From Oscheius tipulae (lineage: Eukaryota > Nematoda > Chromadorea > Rhabditida > Rhabditidae), in NCBI GenBank assembly GCA_037178975.1, contig JASJZH010000002.1, positions 2,108,001 through 2,172,000 on the forward strand: a stretch of DNA of 64,000 bases. Reading direction: 5' to 3'. Below, one piece after another: positions 10,901 through 22,043 of the stretch. The notes under the pieces were generated by a model. That model saw only the letters and a list, made by a program, of their open reading frames with translations. It was not told the origin of the DNA and searched no databases. The first letter of the stretch is position 1. The number at the start of each line of letters is the position of its first letter. Both the position numbers and the translations under genes were made by a program.

Positions 10901-13548
10901 GGCAGAGCTGAGACAGATGAAGGTCGACCGAGAAGATGACATCGAAGGTGTCGTCAACCTGGAGAACCGAATTGCGGCCTTCGAGAAGACCATCTCTGAA
11001 TACGCTCGCATGCCCAAGTACCTCGTCCCATTCTTGCATGTCGGACGGCTGTTGAAGGTGAGGAATAATGACCGAGCATAACAGAAAGGGATAAAGGACA
11101 GATTGGTAGAAACCGCACAGTGCGAGAATTGAACCGAACACCTTTTATTTTGTAGCCAAAACGTTAACCGACAGAGCCATGCGCACCCAGCTTACCTGGA
11201 CCGGTGCACATGATTCTTTGTCAAAATAGCCAAGTAAATATTAAAATTCCGCTGTTTAAGATCATCGCCGGTCACCGCAACTTCGGCTGGGGAGTGCTCT
11301 GCAACTTCAACCGAATGCAGAACCCCGAGAACCCGTCCGAGCTCATCTATTCGCTCCACGTCCTCATCCCGATCGACCCGGCTTCGGCTCGACCCAACCA
11401 AGATCACAGTCCGACCTCGATCATGCCCCCGGCCAAGGGAACTCAGGTATTTTTGTGGTTCATTTACCCTCCAAAAAAGCCCTTGTTTAGCCCGTCTGGG
11501 AAATCATCCCGATGCTGCCGGAATGCATTGACAAGGTTGGAGCGATTCGCGTGAAAATCGCCCAGGATATGGGAAATCCGGCCACGAGACGGGCTTGCGG
11601 TCAGCTCGTGGAGAAGGTCCTGGCCCAGTTCAATGACGAGCCAGTAGTCCTGGATCCGAAAGATGACATGCGCATTCCGGACGAGGAGCTGCGTCATGCT
11701 GTCGACAAGCGCAATGAGCTCGTGAAGAGAAAGGACGAACATCCGCTCTTGAAGCTCCGGGACTACGCTGCGATTAGGCAGAAGTTTGAGGAGAAGGTGG
11801 GCGTTTTTTCTGCGTAAAGTTTGAGCCAATTCCATGCAGTGTTAGGTAGAACTTCATAGATCGGTCTCAGGATAGCAATGACGTCATTTTTTTCCAATTT
11901 GAAGGTATTAGAAGGCTAGACAGTTTACCACTGCGCCATTATACCGCAACTCTGAAAATGACACAAATGCTTGCTGGAATAAGATCAATCTGTTATGGAA
12001 AAGAAGTGCAAGAATAGTCATTTTCCGACTTTCACTGCAGCCACGATCCTTATTTTGCACCTTGTTTCAACGCTATCATACTCTTATGACCATTATTGAG
12101 CAATTGTAGATTAAATTGACCCTTGGGAGCCTGTAGTGCAGTACTTTAAAGCTCTCCTAGCCACATTTTCGGGCTCGACAACGCCCTGTAGAAGTTCTGG
12201 CTCAATTCGAGAGATTTTATGGGTATAACGGATTTCCACTCGATCCGACGATTTTTTTCAATACTTTTTTTTTCAGCAAGCCGTCAAGGCCGAGATGGCC
12301 GACCTGAACAAGCAGATCAACGAGATCACAAGGATTACAAAACACGACGAGCTCGAGAACCGGATGCGCGTGCTCCGTCGTCTCACCTACATCGATCAGA
12401 ACGATGTTATCACCAAGAAGGTATACTTTTTATCCCTTTTTTTTTTATTAAAAAACCCAATTTAGGGTCAAGTAGCCTGTGAAATCTCGGCCTCGGACGA
12501 GCTGATGTTAACGGAAATGCTCTTCCATGACGTCTTCCAGACGCTCAGCGTAGAGCAGCTCGTAGCTCTATTGAGCTGCTTTGTCTTCCAGGAAAACGCG
12601 CCCACGAATAAGATGGCCGACGAGCTCTCGGGCTGTCTCAGAAAAATTCACGTAATTTAATTTTTTTTCATTAAATTAGACTGGAAATTGCAGGAATTTG
12701 CCCGAAATATCGCCAAAATATCGAACGAGTGCAAGGTGGAGATCATTGAAGACGACTACGTGAACTCGTTCAAGCCCGGACTAATGGATGTCGTCTACAA
12801 TTGGGCCAGCGGACTGGCCTTTGCCGAAATCATGAAGAAGACGGAGATTTTTGAGGGTGAGCGGCTTTCCCCAAATTTTTGTAGCTATAAAATTGCTATA
12901 TGCTGGTTTACATATTCGTGTCAGAGTTTGTGTGTTCAATTTGGCCGAGTCAAATTGACAGTTTTCGCTAGGGAGAACGGGTCCAGAGCACTAGAAAGCG
13001 CTACAAGGAAAATCGCCACTTCGGTCTTTAGAGTTTCTGAGTATCAAGAGTTTCTGTATATGTTGCCCGAATTTACACGAAAATTGTAGATAAGAGACAG
13101 CTAGTTCTGTTGGTATCTGCTTCGAAAATTGGCATAAATCTGTTTATTTACGCCACGAAACTGAGACCACCATTTCTTATCGATCATTTTCATTCGAGTC
13201 CAGCATGACAAATGCAGGAAACTGGTCTCGGGTGGCTCGGAAACCTCATAGCGGCTAATAGCGAACTCTCTATTTCTGACTCTCCTCATAGACGCAGAAA
13301 AAAAACGGTACGAATTTAAACTTGAAATTTGCTTATTTTTGTCTCATAAACCGTGTATTCTTCATTCCTTCTCAAATTCCATATTTCTAGGCTCCATAAT
13401 CCGCTGTCTGCGTCGACTAGAAGAGGTGCTGCGCGAGTTGATGGCTGCAGCCCAAGGCATGTCCAATCAGGAACTCCAGAAGAAGCTCGAAGAGGCTCGA
13501 GCCAAGATTAAGCGTGATATAGTCTTCGCCGCCTCTCTCTATCTCTAG
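7959..13548 (+). CDS. mtr-4: MTR4/SKIV2L2 exosome-associated RNA helicase
   Basis: Fifteen exons join in phase: 7959-8016, 8057-8355, 8394-8569, 8776-9140, 9411-9620, 9660-9982, 10348-10575, 10615-10765, 10885-11057, 11261-11446, 11491-11796, 12277-12420, 12466-12651, 12694-12856 and 13391-13548. They encode about 1041 residues, the usual MTR4 length. Visible motifs are Walker A AHTSAGKT, motif Ia [16 protein letters not shown] box (FDEIHYMRD), motif III SATIPN, and motif [15 protein letters not shown]/arch insertion follows, and the helical domain ends [13 protein letters not shown] at the stop, as in other MTR4 proteins. MTR4 is the 3'-5' helicase that feeds nuclear RNAs to the exosome (TRAMP, NEXT and PAXT complexes). 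The gene looks intact. Introns 3, 6, 9 and 11 are longer and carry tRNA-like repeat debris. Confidence 0.97.
8655..8745 (-). repeat. Degenerate tRNA-like sequence in mtr-4 intron 3
   Basis: The minus strand contains a B-box-like GAGTTCGATCT preceded by about 20 bases resembling the 3' half of a tRNA (ATCCGAGCGACCC). The 5' half and acceptor stem are not convincing. It is best read as a tRNA-derived repeat or pseudogene, not a working tRNA gene. Confidence 0.4.
10015..10085 (-). repeat. tRNA-like sequence in mtr-4 intron 6
   Basis: On the minus strand an A-box-like TGGCGCAGTCGGTAGG is followed at the proper distance by a B box GGGTTCGATCCC. The T stem has four pairs, but the acceptor and anticodon stems are poor. 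A second B-box-like GGCTCGATCCC lies in the same intron (10262-10300). I read these as tRNA-derived repeats inserted antisense to the host gene. Confidence 0.6.
11106..11188 (-). repeat. tRNA-like sequence in mtr-4 intron 9
   Basis: On the minus strand GTGCGCATGGCTCTGTCGG (A-box region) is followed by GGTTCAATTCTCGCAC (B-box region). A short GTGCG/CGCAC pairing at the ends mimics an acceptor stem. The anticodon arm is A-rich and does not fold well. It is antisense to mtr-4 and probably a tRNA pseudogene or SINE. Confidence 0.55.
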
Positions 13549-14713
13549 ATACACCATTGTTGATCATTTTGTTATTGTCTTGTTCGCTCCCCAGAAATTA
13601 CCGGTATGTTGCTCTTTTTTTTTTGAAATTGTGTATCGTAATCAATCGTCTAACCCCTCTTGTTTCTGTAGTATCTTAATCAGACACATAGAGAGACAGA
13701 AAGGCGTCCTGCTGTGACTGCGGCCTTGTCACTGGACACCCCCGACAAATATTAATAGGATGAACACGGATTCGGTGATGCTAGTGGGTTGACAGCCGAC
13801 TCGGGGAAAAGATGAACAGGCTCTAGATGGCCTCGGAGAGGAACCGACATGTCTTTTAGCGAGAGGTGATGGATTCAGCTTGTCGTGTCAAAGGATTACT
13901 AGTTCTTTAGGACCAGAATCATAATTTTATGGCGTCTAACATTCTTCGGCACCCTTCCAAACTCTCCAAGAAACGCCGGCAGGAATCGAACTCCGATTGC
14001 TCAGATCCAAAGCCCACCCAGTTCGCTAACGCCACCTTCCACCCAGCGGCTCCTGGGCAGGCGGAACTATACCTTTTGGTTGAAATCAAAATCTTGGCAC
14101 TTTTGAGTAAGAGAGATATGTGGTTTTCGATTGTCACGAAGATACATGAACAGCCTGAGCCAGTCAACGCATTAGAAGTTCGTCATTTTTTGAATCGACG
14201 TCGAAAGAAGAAAGCAATCAGAGTTGGACGAAGACATGAACAGAATTAATGAGAGATTGACGTAGATAAAGAAACAGCGGCAGCAGTCATCTTTCAGGTT
14301 TACCGTAAAATATACAGTCTGTTCAAAAATAATAGCACTTTTCCAACTGTCGCGCCGAAAAAAGCGCGCCGTTTTAAGCGTTTTCAAACTTCACTGAATT
14401 GTTGCACTTTTATTTTCTCCATTTCTCGCTGCTTTCTCTACTAGGTTTCGAAGTATTCTTATATGTAAATGATGCACCTTACAAGGTTCTACACGTAGAG
14501 CGTAAAATTGACAATAAATTTGGTCAAAGTTCAGAGGAGTCCGAGAAACGAAAAAATTTTCAAAACGCTGCGCGTTTACAACCGCGACGATTTGAAAAAC
14601 TATTATTTTTTTAACGGACTAGACGGACCCTCTTACGTAAGAAGCATTCACCTTCGATTGCGTTGAATGCCGCGAAGTGTTTGGTTATCTTGTGACTATA
14701 ACATTTTCTTCAG
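13549..14713. other. Intergenic downstream of mtr-4, repeats only
   Basis: No conserved coding exon was found. On the minus strand the segment 13960-14050 has an A-box-like TGGCGTTAGCGAACTGG and a B-box-like GGAGTTCGATTCC, so it is another tRNA-like relic. The rest includes the inverted-repeat element listed at 14317-14626. Confidence 0.5.
14317..14626. mobile_element. Possible mariner-like or MITE relic with inverted ends
   Basis: The left end, next to a TA, begins CAGTCTGTTCAAAAATAATA. The right end at about 14602-14626 reads CTATTATTTTTTTAACGGAC, close to the reverse complement of the left end. Ends of this look and a TA target are typical of Tc1/mariner elements. At about 310 bp it is too short for a transposase and no long frame survives, so it would be non-autonomous or decayed. 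Confidence 0.5.
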
Positions 14714-15015
14714 ATGCTTGGTTACATTTTGTTGCCAGCGGCTATGTTCATATGGCAGTTGCTTCTGTCTTCCTTCGTTCTGGTCAATCTCAGTCAAAGT
14801 ACCTTCTCAGATGACAACCAATTAGACAGTCAGTCACATGTATATTAAGATAGAAAAGTCATATTTCCCCTTGTTTTCAGTTCATAACTCTCTCTCTCCC
14901 ACTTGTTTCGACCTCATTAGAGGACTGGAAAACAACTCGAAAACGGGAACAATTTGTCAAGAAGACTCGACACCAAAGCAGATCTCCAGCTGGGCTCGGA
15001 GGATACCTACAGTAA
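14714..15015 (+). CDS. Putative small secreted protein, two exons
   Basis: An ATG stands directly after a TTTTCTTCAG acceptor (trans-splice type). Exon 14714-14839 encodes a strong signal-peptide-like start (LGYILLPAAMFIWQLLLSS), then a polar stretch. A GT donor at 14840 and a TTTTCAG acceptor at 14880 join it in phase to exon 14881-15015, which ends in TAA. The predicted product has about 86 residues with dibasic sites (RKR, KK) in the second half, as seen in neuropeptide-like precursors. I recognise no family, and another reading frame stays open over exon 2, so the second exon is uncertain. Confidence 0.3.
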
Positions 15016-16753
15016 CGATGGCTGGAGTTTACTCCCATGGGACATATGTTACCCCAATCACAAGAAAAATAGATTAGCTTGAAAAGAACAGCCGATTAGA
15101 TCCTAGAAACTTAAGTAGACTAACCTGAATCGGGTCCTTCCTTGGCCTCCAGAGAGCTCCAAAGGTTCCACGATGATTGTGATGCCTAGGGTCTTGTACT
15201 AGTCCTCGACTGGTATACCATGTGGTCCTTAAGGCTTATGATCGGTCCGGCAGCGAAATCTCTCTCAAGAGATCTCTACTTTGGGACCTGCTTCGTGCTG
15301 TGGCTTTGCTTTCTTCTTCTGATGGAGAGACCGTATTTCCAGACCTGTTCTTGTTCTTCCTGCTTGTTCTTTCGGTGATTGGTTGGACTCATACTTGTTC
15401 CTTGTCATCGTCCATCAGGCCTCTGGTCAGTTCAGCAATGATAAATTCGACAGCCTTTCCGAGCTGCTGCAGTTGAAGAGACAATCTCTTCAGCCTACTT
15501 CGCCTTTCACCTCACTTCGGCTTCTTTCTAGGTCTCTTCTTCTTCATCCGGAGTTCTTCTTCCTTCCTGTAGATATCTTATCTTGTTCTCGCTGTCATCT
15601 TTGATATCCAAGTAGTCTACCAGAGGTGGAGAGAGGACCTTCTTGGTTGGAAGCAGAGGCGAACTGTGACTCGGAGCAAGCAAGACTAATGGGATTAAGG
15701 TTGAATGCCCTGACAGGAAAACTAACCTCTTGGCATGTCAAGTCCTGTCAGGGGTTTAGACTTGACAAGTCAATCCTTATTGGACGTCAAAAGTAGATGA
15801 TGTTTCTATAAAGGTATTTCGGAGTAGGCGTAGGATAGGATAATAGGTGGCAGGTTGAGAATTGACAGGTGGACAGAACAACAAGAGGATACGCTGATAA
15901 CAAAGCTATACAATATGTTGACACAGACAAAATTAAATAGAGGGGAGCGAAAAAGTCAGCCGGTCGGAAATAGAATATTATTACCAGAAATGAGTTTCGA
16001 TAGTGTGGGAAGGGTCCAATTTCCGTTAAAAAAAGCAATAAAAAGAAGACTTTCGAAGGAAAGAGGATCATTTGACGATGCTGTTTCAAGTCCTGGTGGT
16101 AAGTTGAGAATCTTGTCTCCTGTTCATTTTGTCTCATTTGTCCACAGATCCCGTCGCTGAATTGGGCATTTCCTACCATATTAATACTCTGTCCGTTGCC
16201 ATTCAGCCATGCCAGGCTTGTAGAACAGTTACTCTAAGGTTTTGACAATGTGGGAAAAGATGAAAAACTGACAGGCTGACAGATTGACAGATCCGGTTGA
16301 TTTGAGATTTAGAAACACTGAACAGGTTGACAGGAACTGGTGGGAAGCTGATGACTCGAGAATGCAAGCTGACAGGTGGACAGGGGATGTTTGAAGACAG
16401 AGGTCGGTTGACAGATTGTCATACGGAAAATGGACGAGAAGCTCTCGTTTCCATCGTTTACTAGGCAATCATCCGAGTTTTGGGGCGGCGGTCTACTTTC
16501 GCTTCAAAAGTAGACCATCCAAAATGGACAGGTTGACAGGAATTGACGGTAATCCAATGTAGGGTAACAGGTAGGCACAGAGACAGAGAAACAGACACAA
16601 AAGTACGTGTAAAAGCAGGATAAAAGTAAAAGATTATATGTAAATCTTCATGTATGTATACCAATCACCACGAAATATATATCACAACATCTGTACACCT
16701 TCTGTAACCGGTGATAGTAATGTAAATGCAAGACTGGTTTCTGTCTATCAGAT
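15016..16753. other. Intergenic; GACAG-rich low-complexity DNA, no gene seen
   Basis: No exon with protein similarity was found on either strand. From about 15800 onward the plus strand is sprinkled with TTGACAG and GACAGG words (for example 16270-16400), the same motif class found in the lin-31 introns and elsewhere. Confidence 0.45.
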
Positions 16754-18748
16754 TTAACTGTTCAAAAGAGAGTCAATGCTAAAAGAGTGATTAGGCGGGG
16801 TTTGACTAGGACTGATCTTTAAATCGAAGGCAGAAATATCGAATGGGTTCGAGGAAAGACTACCAAAAAGTTGTGGCATTAGAAAGAGGAGCGGGTTGAG
16901 AAGCGGAAGGTCCGTCGGTGGAGGAAGAGGGTTGATCCAGGGTAGAGGAGGGATCGAGGACTTAGATGGGTGACACGACGCGGACTCGATGTCTTCTTTG
17001 AGCTGAAGTGAAGACATTTGGCACCTTTCCTCTATCCTTCTGTCTCTCAGTCTCTGCACAGGACCAGTCTATGGACACACTATATCATCTCTCTCCCCTT
17101 CATGGTTTCTTGTTCCGTACACATAAAAGGCGATACCGTAACATCATGGGGGTGGAAAACCGTCCCTGTGGATCCGTGTGTCCTTCGATCATCTTGCTGA
17201 TCATTTTCATTTGCTCTATCAAGGCAAACGCCGACACACAGACCTAACGGGTTCGGGCGCCAAAGTAGATGACGGGATTACGGTAAGCGGAACTGACAAC
17301 GCACACAGAAACTCACCTTGAAACGTTTCCTTCTCCTCAGACAGCTCCCATTCTCGAACATTCCCAAGGCGGCTGGATGCACGGCCCAGTAGGAGCCCTA
17401 AACATATCATTTTTTTAGGGTTAAGACAGAAAAACTGACCTTTCCGGGCCGGTCAGCCCTTCTCGGAATCTTGATGAAGCAGTCGTTGAAGGAAAGATTG
17501 TGTCTCAACGAGTTCTGCCACCTAAAACATGCTAAAATGTAAAAACAAAAAGATTTTGCTCCAAACACCAGACCTTTAGCGTGACAGACAGCAGCGTTCA
17601 GCACTACACCAATTCTGCAAGGAGCGCCGCCATTTTTGGAAGGTATCAAAAACCTTGCGCAACGATAGAATGACTAACCTTTGAGTATTCTTCCGATAGA
17701 ATGGGTACTTTTCCATGATAAACTTGTAAATTTCTGTCAAGGGGAGCATCTTCTCCTCCGAGTTCTGTATGGCCATGTAGGTCAGCCATATGTAGCTATA
17801 GGGCGGTTTCTGCAAGTTTTTCTTCGATCAGGATCTGCCAAGTTAATTAGCATAATGGTACAGAAAAAAGCTGAACGGACAAGTCAGGGCCATGCGAAGC
17901 ACATTAGGCGGCAGACGAGCGCGAACTGAGTTGTGTGGGGAGAAAAAGGAGGAGAGGGGAGGTAACGGAGGTTTAAATGGCTGTGAAAGGGTAGTTAAAG
18001 TGACTACGGAGAGAGTACGGTAGAAAAACAAGTATTAGTTTAAAGGAAGTGATGGAACAATGTGGTTATTGAGTCTTGACAAGTCTTTTAAGGCTGTGTA
18101 AGAACAGATGACAGGCTAATAGAACTTGACAGAGACAGAATAACAGAGGGATATTGGACAGGGATATAGTGACAGCGGTTCTGTCAAAACGAGTCGTGGA
18201 AGTCTTGGGTCTTTCTGACAGTATAAGTCGGATCGGATCGGCTTGAACCGAATCTTCTCGCGAGGACCGAACCAAAACAGAAATCAAGTGCTTTGGCTAA
18301 TCCGGATCTCGAGAGAGTTCATGTTCCAGCTAGAATCTTAGAGTCAAAGATCTGATTGGAAGTCAAATTTGGCAACAAAAAAAAACGAAAATTAAAGGAC
18401 AACTTCTGGCTCAATGTCAGGGTAATGATATCAGTGAACAGGTCGTCTGTGACTACAATTCCATAGTCCGAACTTTAAGCTTCTTGTTGAGAAGACAGGG
18501 AGACATAACCAGGTTGACAGAGAGACAGTATAAGATATTGACAGGTTAAGTTTTGGATTGTATGACAGACATGTGTAGAGGTAGAAGATTAACAGTGACA
18601 GGAGAGAACGTCGATAGAGAAACAGAAAGGCATCACTAGACTTTTAGACAGCTTGACAGAGATAGGATGAGAGATTGACAGACAGTGCTCTCGACAAACT
18701 TTCTTGACCCACCTGCTCGTCATAGGAATCCTTCCCAGGTCGAGGCAT
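16754..18748 (-). CDS. lin-31: LIN-31-like FoxB forkhead transcription factor
   Basis: Five exons join in phase: 18713-18748, 17679-17809, 17440-17521, 17317-17397 and 16754-17002, giving about 192 residues. Exon 1 encodes only [12 protein letters not shown], which matches the start of C. elegans LIN-31 as I remember it. The forkhead domain spans exons 2-4: [63 protein letters not shown] and [15 protein letters not shown]. The last exon is proline- and leucine-rich and ends FSIDSLLNS, which resembles an eh1 repressor motif. LIN-31 acts downstream of MAP kinase in vulval fate choice in C. elegans. The last exon could instead begin at 17039, which is also in phase. The protein is shorter than my memory of the C. 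elegans one (about 237), mainly in the tail. Confidence 0.93.
18060..18700. repeat. GACAG/TTGACAG-rich tract in lin-31 intron 1
   Basis: The plus strand carries many GACAG pentamers, often as TTGACAG or GAGACAG; I count about ten between 18490 and 18690 alone. Units are irregularly spaced, so this is a degenerate low-complexity tract and not a clean tandem array. Confidence 0.6.
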
Positions 18749-20564
18749 ATCCCATATAGCGTCAGTTTATATCCTTGAGGCTGTAGTAATATCCAATGAA
18801 AATAAGAGACAATAAAAGTCGTCGCTGTGGTCTCCAATTTAGAGTGAGCTCACAATTGAGAGAAGACACACACTCGGGGGGCGGAGCGCCTTTCTACCAA
18901 TGGACAAACCGCCTCCCAGAACCCGCCGCTACCGTAAGCGGCCTCCCTCTTTGAACTCGTCCCTCGCTTGTTTTGACTCAATTGTCTGGTTTTGACATGG
19001 TTTTAGGGTGTTAAACTTCGTATATCAGTTTCTGTCACTAGGTATGTCAATTTCATACAGAGTCCTCGCAGAAGAACAAAGCCTACTACTCATTTTTCGG
19101 GTCGAAGATTCTATTTTCGAGTTTTTGCATGTTTTGAAAAGTAGTAGACCAAATCAAGAGCTACAACTTGGCAGAACATTGCAATTCTGTTAGATGCTAA
19201 GCATGGGGTGTTTACATGGCTGTAGCTATACGGCCGGCGGAAGACCTTTGACTTTGGAAGCTGGTCTCATAAATCTTGCAAAAACAGTCAAGGGGTAGAG
19301 GATAAGTGTCTGGACAACTAAACAAGAGTGACAATTACAGTCCTTCTTTCTATCACAAGTGAACACCTCGTTTTCCCTCATTCTCTCACCAGAAATGGAG
19401 CAATTCACAGCTGGAGACTGTCAGCTGTGATCAATCTTCTGCCTCACAACCAATATTTGACCGGGCCGCCATGAAGCGAAAAGACTGGAACATGGACTTT
19501 CTATCTGTCTACCGTAAGCCACTTTGACACATTTGGGGACACTTTTTGTGCTAAGAAAACTCGTCTCCCTTTTGATGGATTGACTGTGTGTGTCCACTAT
19601 CAAAATCGGCGAGAGAAGAAATGGGACTGATTTACTGACCGTAGGATCTAGGGTGGTTCAGAGAGATAGAAACAGTGAAGGCAAGGTAGTTGACAGAGAC
19701 ATAAACATAGAGACAGTGGACAAGCCAAAAAGTAGAAGCCACTAGCCTTGGTAAAGTGAAGCTGATCATCCTGCCGTCTCCAGTGGTAGCAGACTGTTGA
19801 ATACCTAATTGGACAGGAGCTTCCACTAGACAAGCTGCCCTTAACGTGTCAAGTCGAACAAGTGTTTTCCAGAAATTGATTCAGTTGGTAGCTCCTCACT
19901 CACAGCAGATGTTCGTCGCCTACGGAATCGGTGTCTCCTAGCTGCTACGCGTCTTCTACACCCATTGTCACAGTCTCGTCTACTTGGTGACTGATAGTCA
20001 CCGTAAGTCTACCATGTCTCTCTGTCCCTACACTCTGTCAGTTGACCACTGTCTTTCTGTTTCTGCCTCTGTTAAAAGCACCGCCGCTAATTACCATTTC
20101 ACAACCCTGCCATTGGCAACAAACAAGTTTCACCATACAGTTCCAAGCCAATACAACTCATTTCGGTCCATATCACCTTTGGCGGTTAAGCCGGCGCCTT
20201 TACGTCTCGCTAACTGTTCGCGCGACGCTTCAGCCAGTCAACCGTAAGCGGCCGCGGGCATGAAGTGCTAATGGCTCCGAAAAAGGCAAAGTAACAGACT
20301 TTGAGGCGCCGCTAACTTTTTTGACAGGGGTGGAGAGGATTTATTGGTATGGGAAGTGGAGAGAGAGAGTGTAACTGCTGTCTCCCCAAAGAATTACCGT
20401 AGTCAGTTCAGGGAAATGCACAAATATTGGGCCAAGAAGCGGTAAACATGTCTAAGTCCCAGAGTCATAAAGAGGGAGACGTGGCTGATTGCCTCAGGAG
20501 CCCGTGTTGAAAGGAACGGCAATTGAAAGACAATTGAGACCATATGGATGAGAGAATGAGTTTA
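18749..20564. other. Intergenic upstream of lin-31, no gene seen
   Basis: This should include the lin-31 promoter. No convincing exon appears on either strand. It holds repeat copy 2 (19700-19935), GTAAGCGGC-like words near 18940 and 20245, and low-complexity tracts. Confidence 0.4.
19700..19935 (+). repeat. Dispersed repeat, copy 2
   Basis: Homologous to the minus strand of 5985-6190 over roughly 200 bp, including AAAAAGTAGAAGCCACTA, CCTAATTGGACAGGAGC and AAGTCGAACAAGTGTTTT. It has no coding capacity. Confidence 0.7.
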
Positions 20565-22043
20565 TTAGAAGTAATGAACACGACGTCCTGTTCCTGGATT
20601 GAGTGGGTCTGGATTGTCTCTGGAATTGGGTTACTATCACACTGTCTCTGCCTCTGTTTCTGCCTCTGTCACTCTGAACCCACTTAGTGAATTCTGCCAA
20701 TCCCCTTCGCAGATTCGGTGTCCCGATCTCCACAGCCTCCGGAACAATATTGAGACCCAAGAAGGGCACCTCGATCGTCGATGCCTGGCTGAACTTGCCC
20801 TCCGGCCAGTCCACCAACGTAGTCTGCGTTCCTCTGTAGAAACTGACACCATGATCACGGGGAATATCAAATGTTCGATGATTTCCAGGTCCGTCATAGC
20901 CATAGAACTCTCCTCGAACAATGGGTGGCGGAGCATAAGGTCCATAGAGAGCTCTGTCAGCGGGAGTAAAGTCGGGAAGAGGATGCCAGACTGCTCGACA
21001 CTTAGCGAACCATCTGAAAGGGAAATTTATTGACTCTTCCAAAAGAAACTGGACATTCTACCAGCGAACAGAGGCCGAATTCTATATTTGTTTTTGTCTC
21101 TGTGATTTTCTGTTGGATGACTCTCTATCAGTGGCGGCGCGAGGCACTTGAAAGCCAATGTACCTTAGGGTGATTGAGCAGCAGGCAGCAACAAGTATGT
21201 AAACGAACACAACATCTTGTGACTACGACTTCATTTACTCTCCCTCTAGGTTCAATGTTCTAATTAGCCAGGAGGACAATGTCAACTATCGCCAGAGTAA
21301 TTGCCGAGGAGATGGGTGGCTAAGCTAATAAGCCCGGCCGTTTTACGAGAAATAGCGACCGTGTAAATTGAGACATATGGTCGCTTGGAGAGGGAACGAA
21401 CCTCTGACAGTTGGGACCAGCCGTGGCCCTCATTCCCGGATTGCATTCGTAGTCCATCATCCACTGAAGATGTAGACATTCGCATACATTTACACACCTG
21501 GAACGGATGAAACTACAGTAAGATACGAGAATTACACTGGATCCGTCTCCTTGCAATGAGAATAGCACCTCGTCAGGGCTTTTTTGGCCGAAGAGGGTAG
21601 GCCCGAGTGCTTCCAGAAGGCTTCCTGTCTCCGAACCTGTAAAACAGTAATGTGAGACGAAATGAGTAAGTAAATACGTGATTGACGGCCGGGTAGACGC
21701 GGTCCGAACAGTATGTGCGGTAGCGTTCACAAATTATTCGAATCTCCTCGCTGTAGGTCGCGATATTGGACGTGCGACAGTAGTACCTGGAAGTGATCTC
21801 TGTCTTTCTGTTGCTTTGACTCCTTATCCCTCTATACCTCTGCCCCTCTGCCTTTCTCTGTCTCCCTTACCTGTAATGATTCACAAACCGCTTGCACTGC
21901 TCATTCAGAGTAGTCACCGGCTTGGCATCCTTCTCCAGGTCCTTCAACGGAGTATCAAATGTCTCCAACTCTGCTTCCAGTTCCAATGGAAGTTGTTGAG
22001 GTAGTTGTCCATAAACAAGCGGTAAAAGAAGCAATAGGATCAT
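20565..22043 (-). CDS. Predicted secreted cysteine-containing protein
   Basis: Six exons join in phase: 21871-22043, 21678-21786, 21538-21636, 21402-21463, 20684-21013 and 20565-20619, giving about 275 residues. The start MILLLLLPLVYG is a clear signal peptide. The middle has spaced cysteines (NEQCKRF, YYCRTSN, RIICERYRTYC, RCYSHC, YECNPG, NCQRWFAKC) and a WMMDYECNPG motif. The C-terminal half is proline- and glycine-rich (YGPYAPPPIVRGEFYG, YRGTQTTLVDWPEGKF) without cysteines. The stop TAA overlaps a TAATAAA that could be the polyadenylation signal. I do not recognise the family; similar secreted proteins restricted to nematodes are common. Exon 4 has an alternative start near 21496. Confidence 0.7.
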
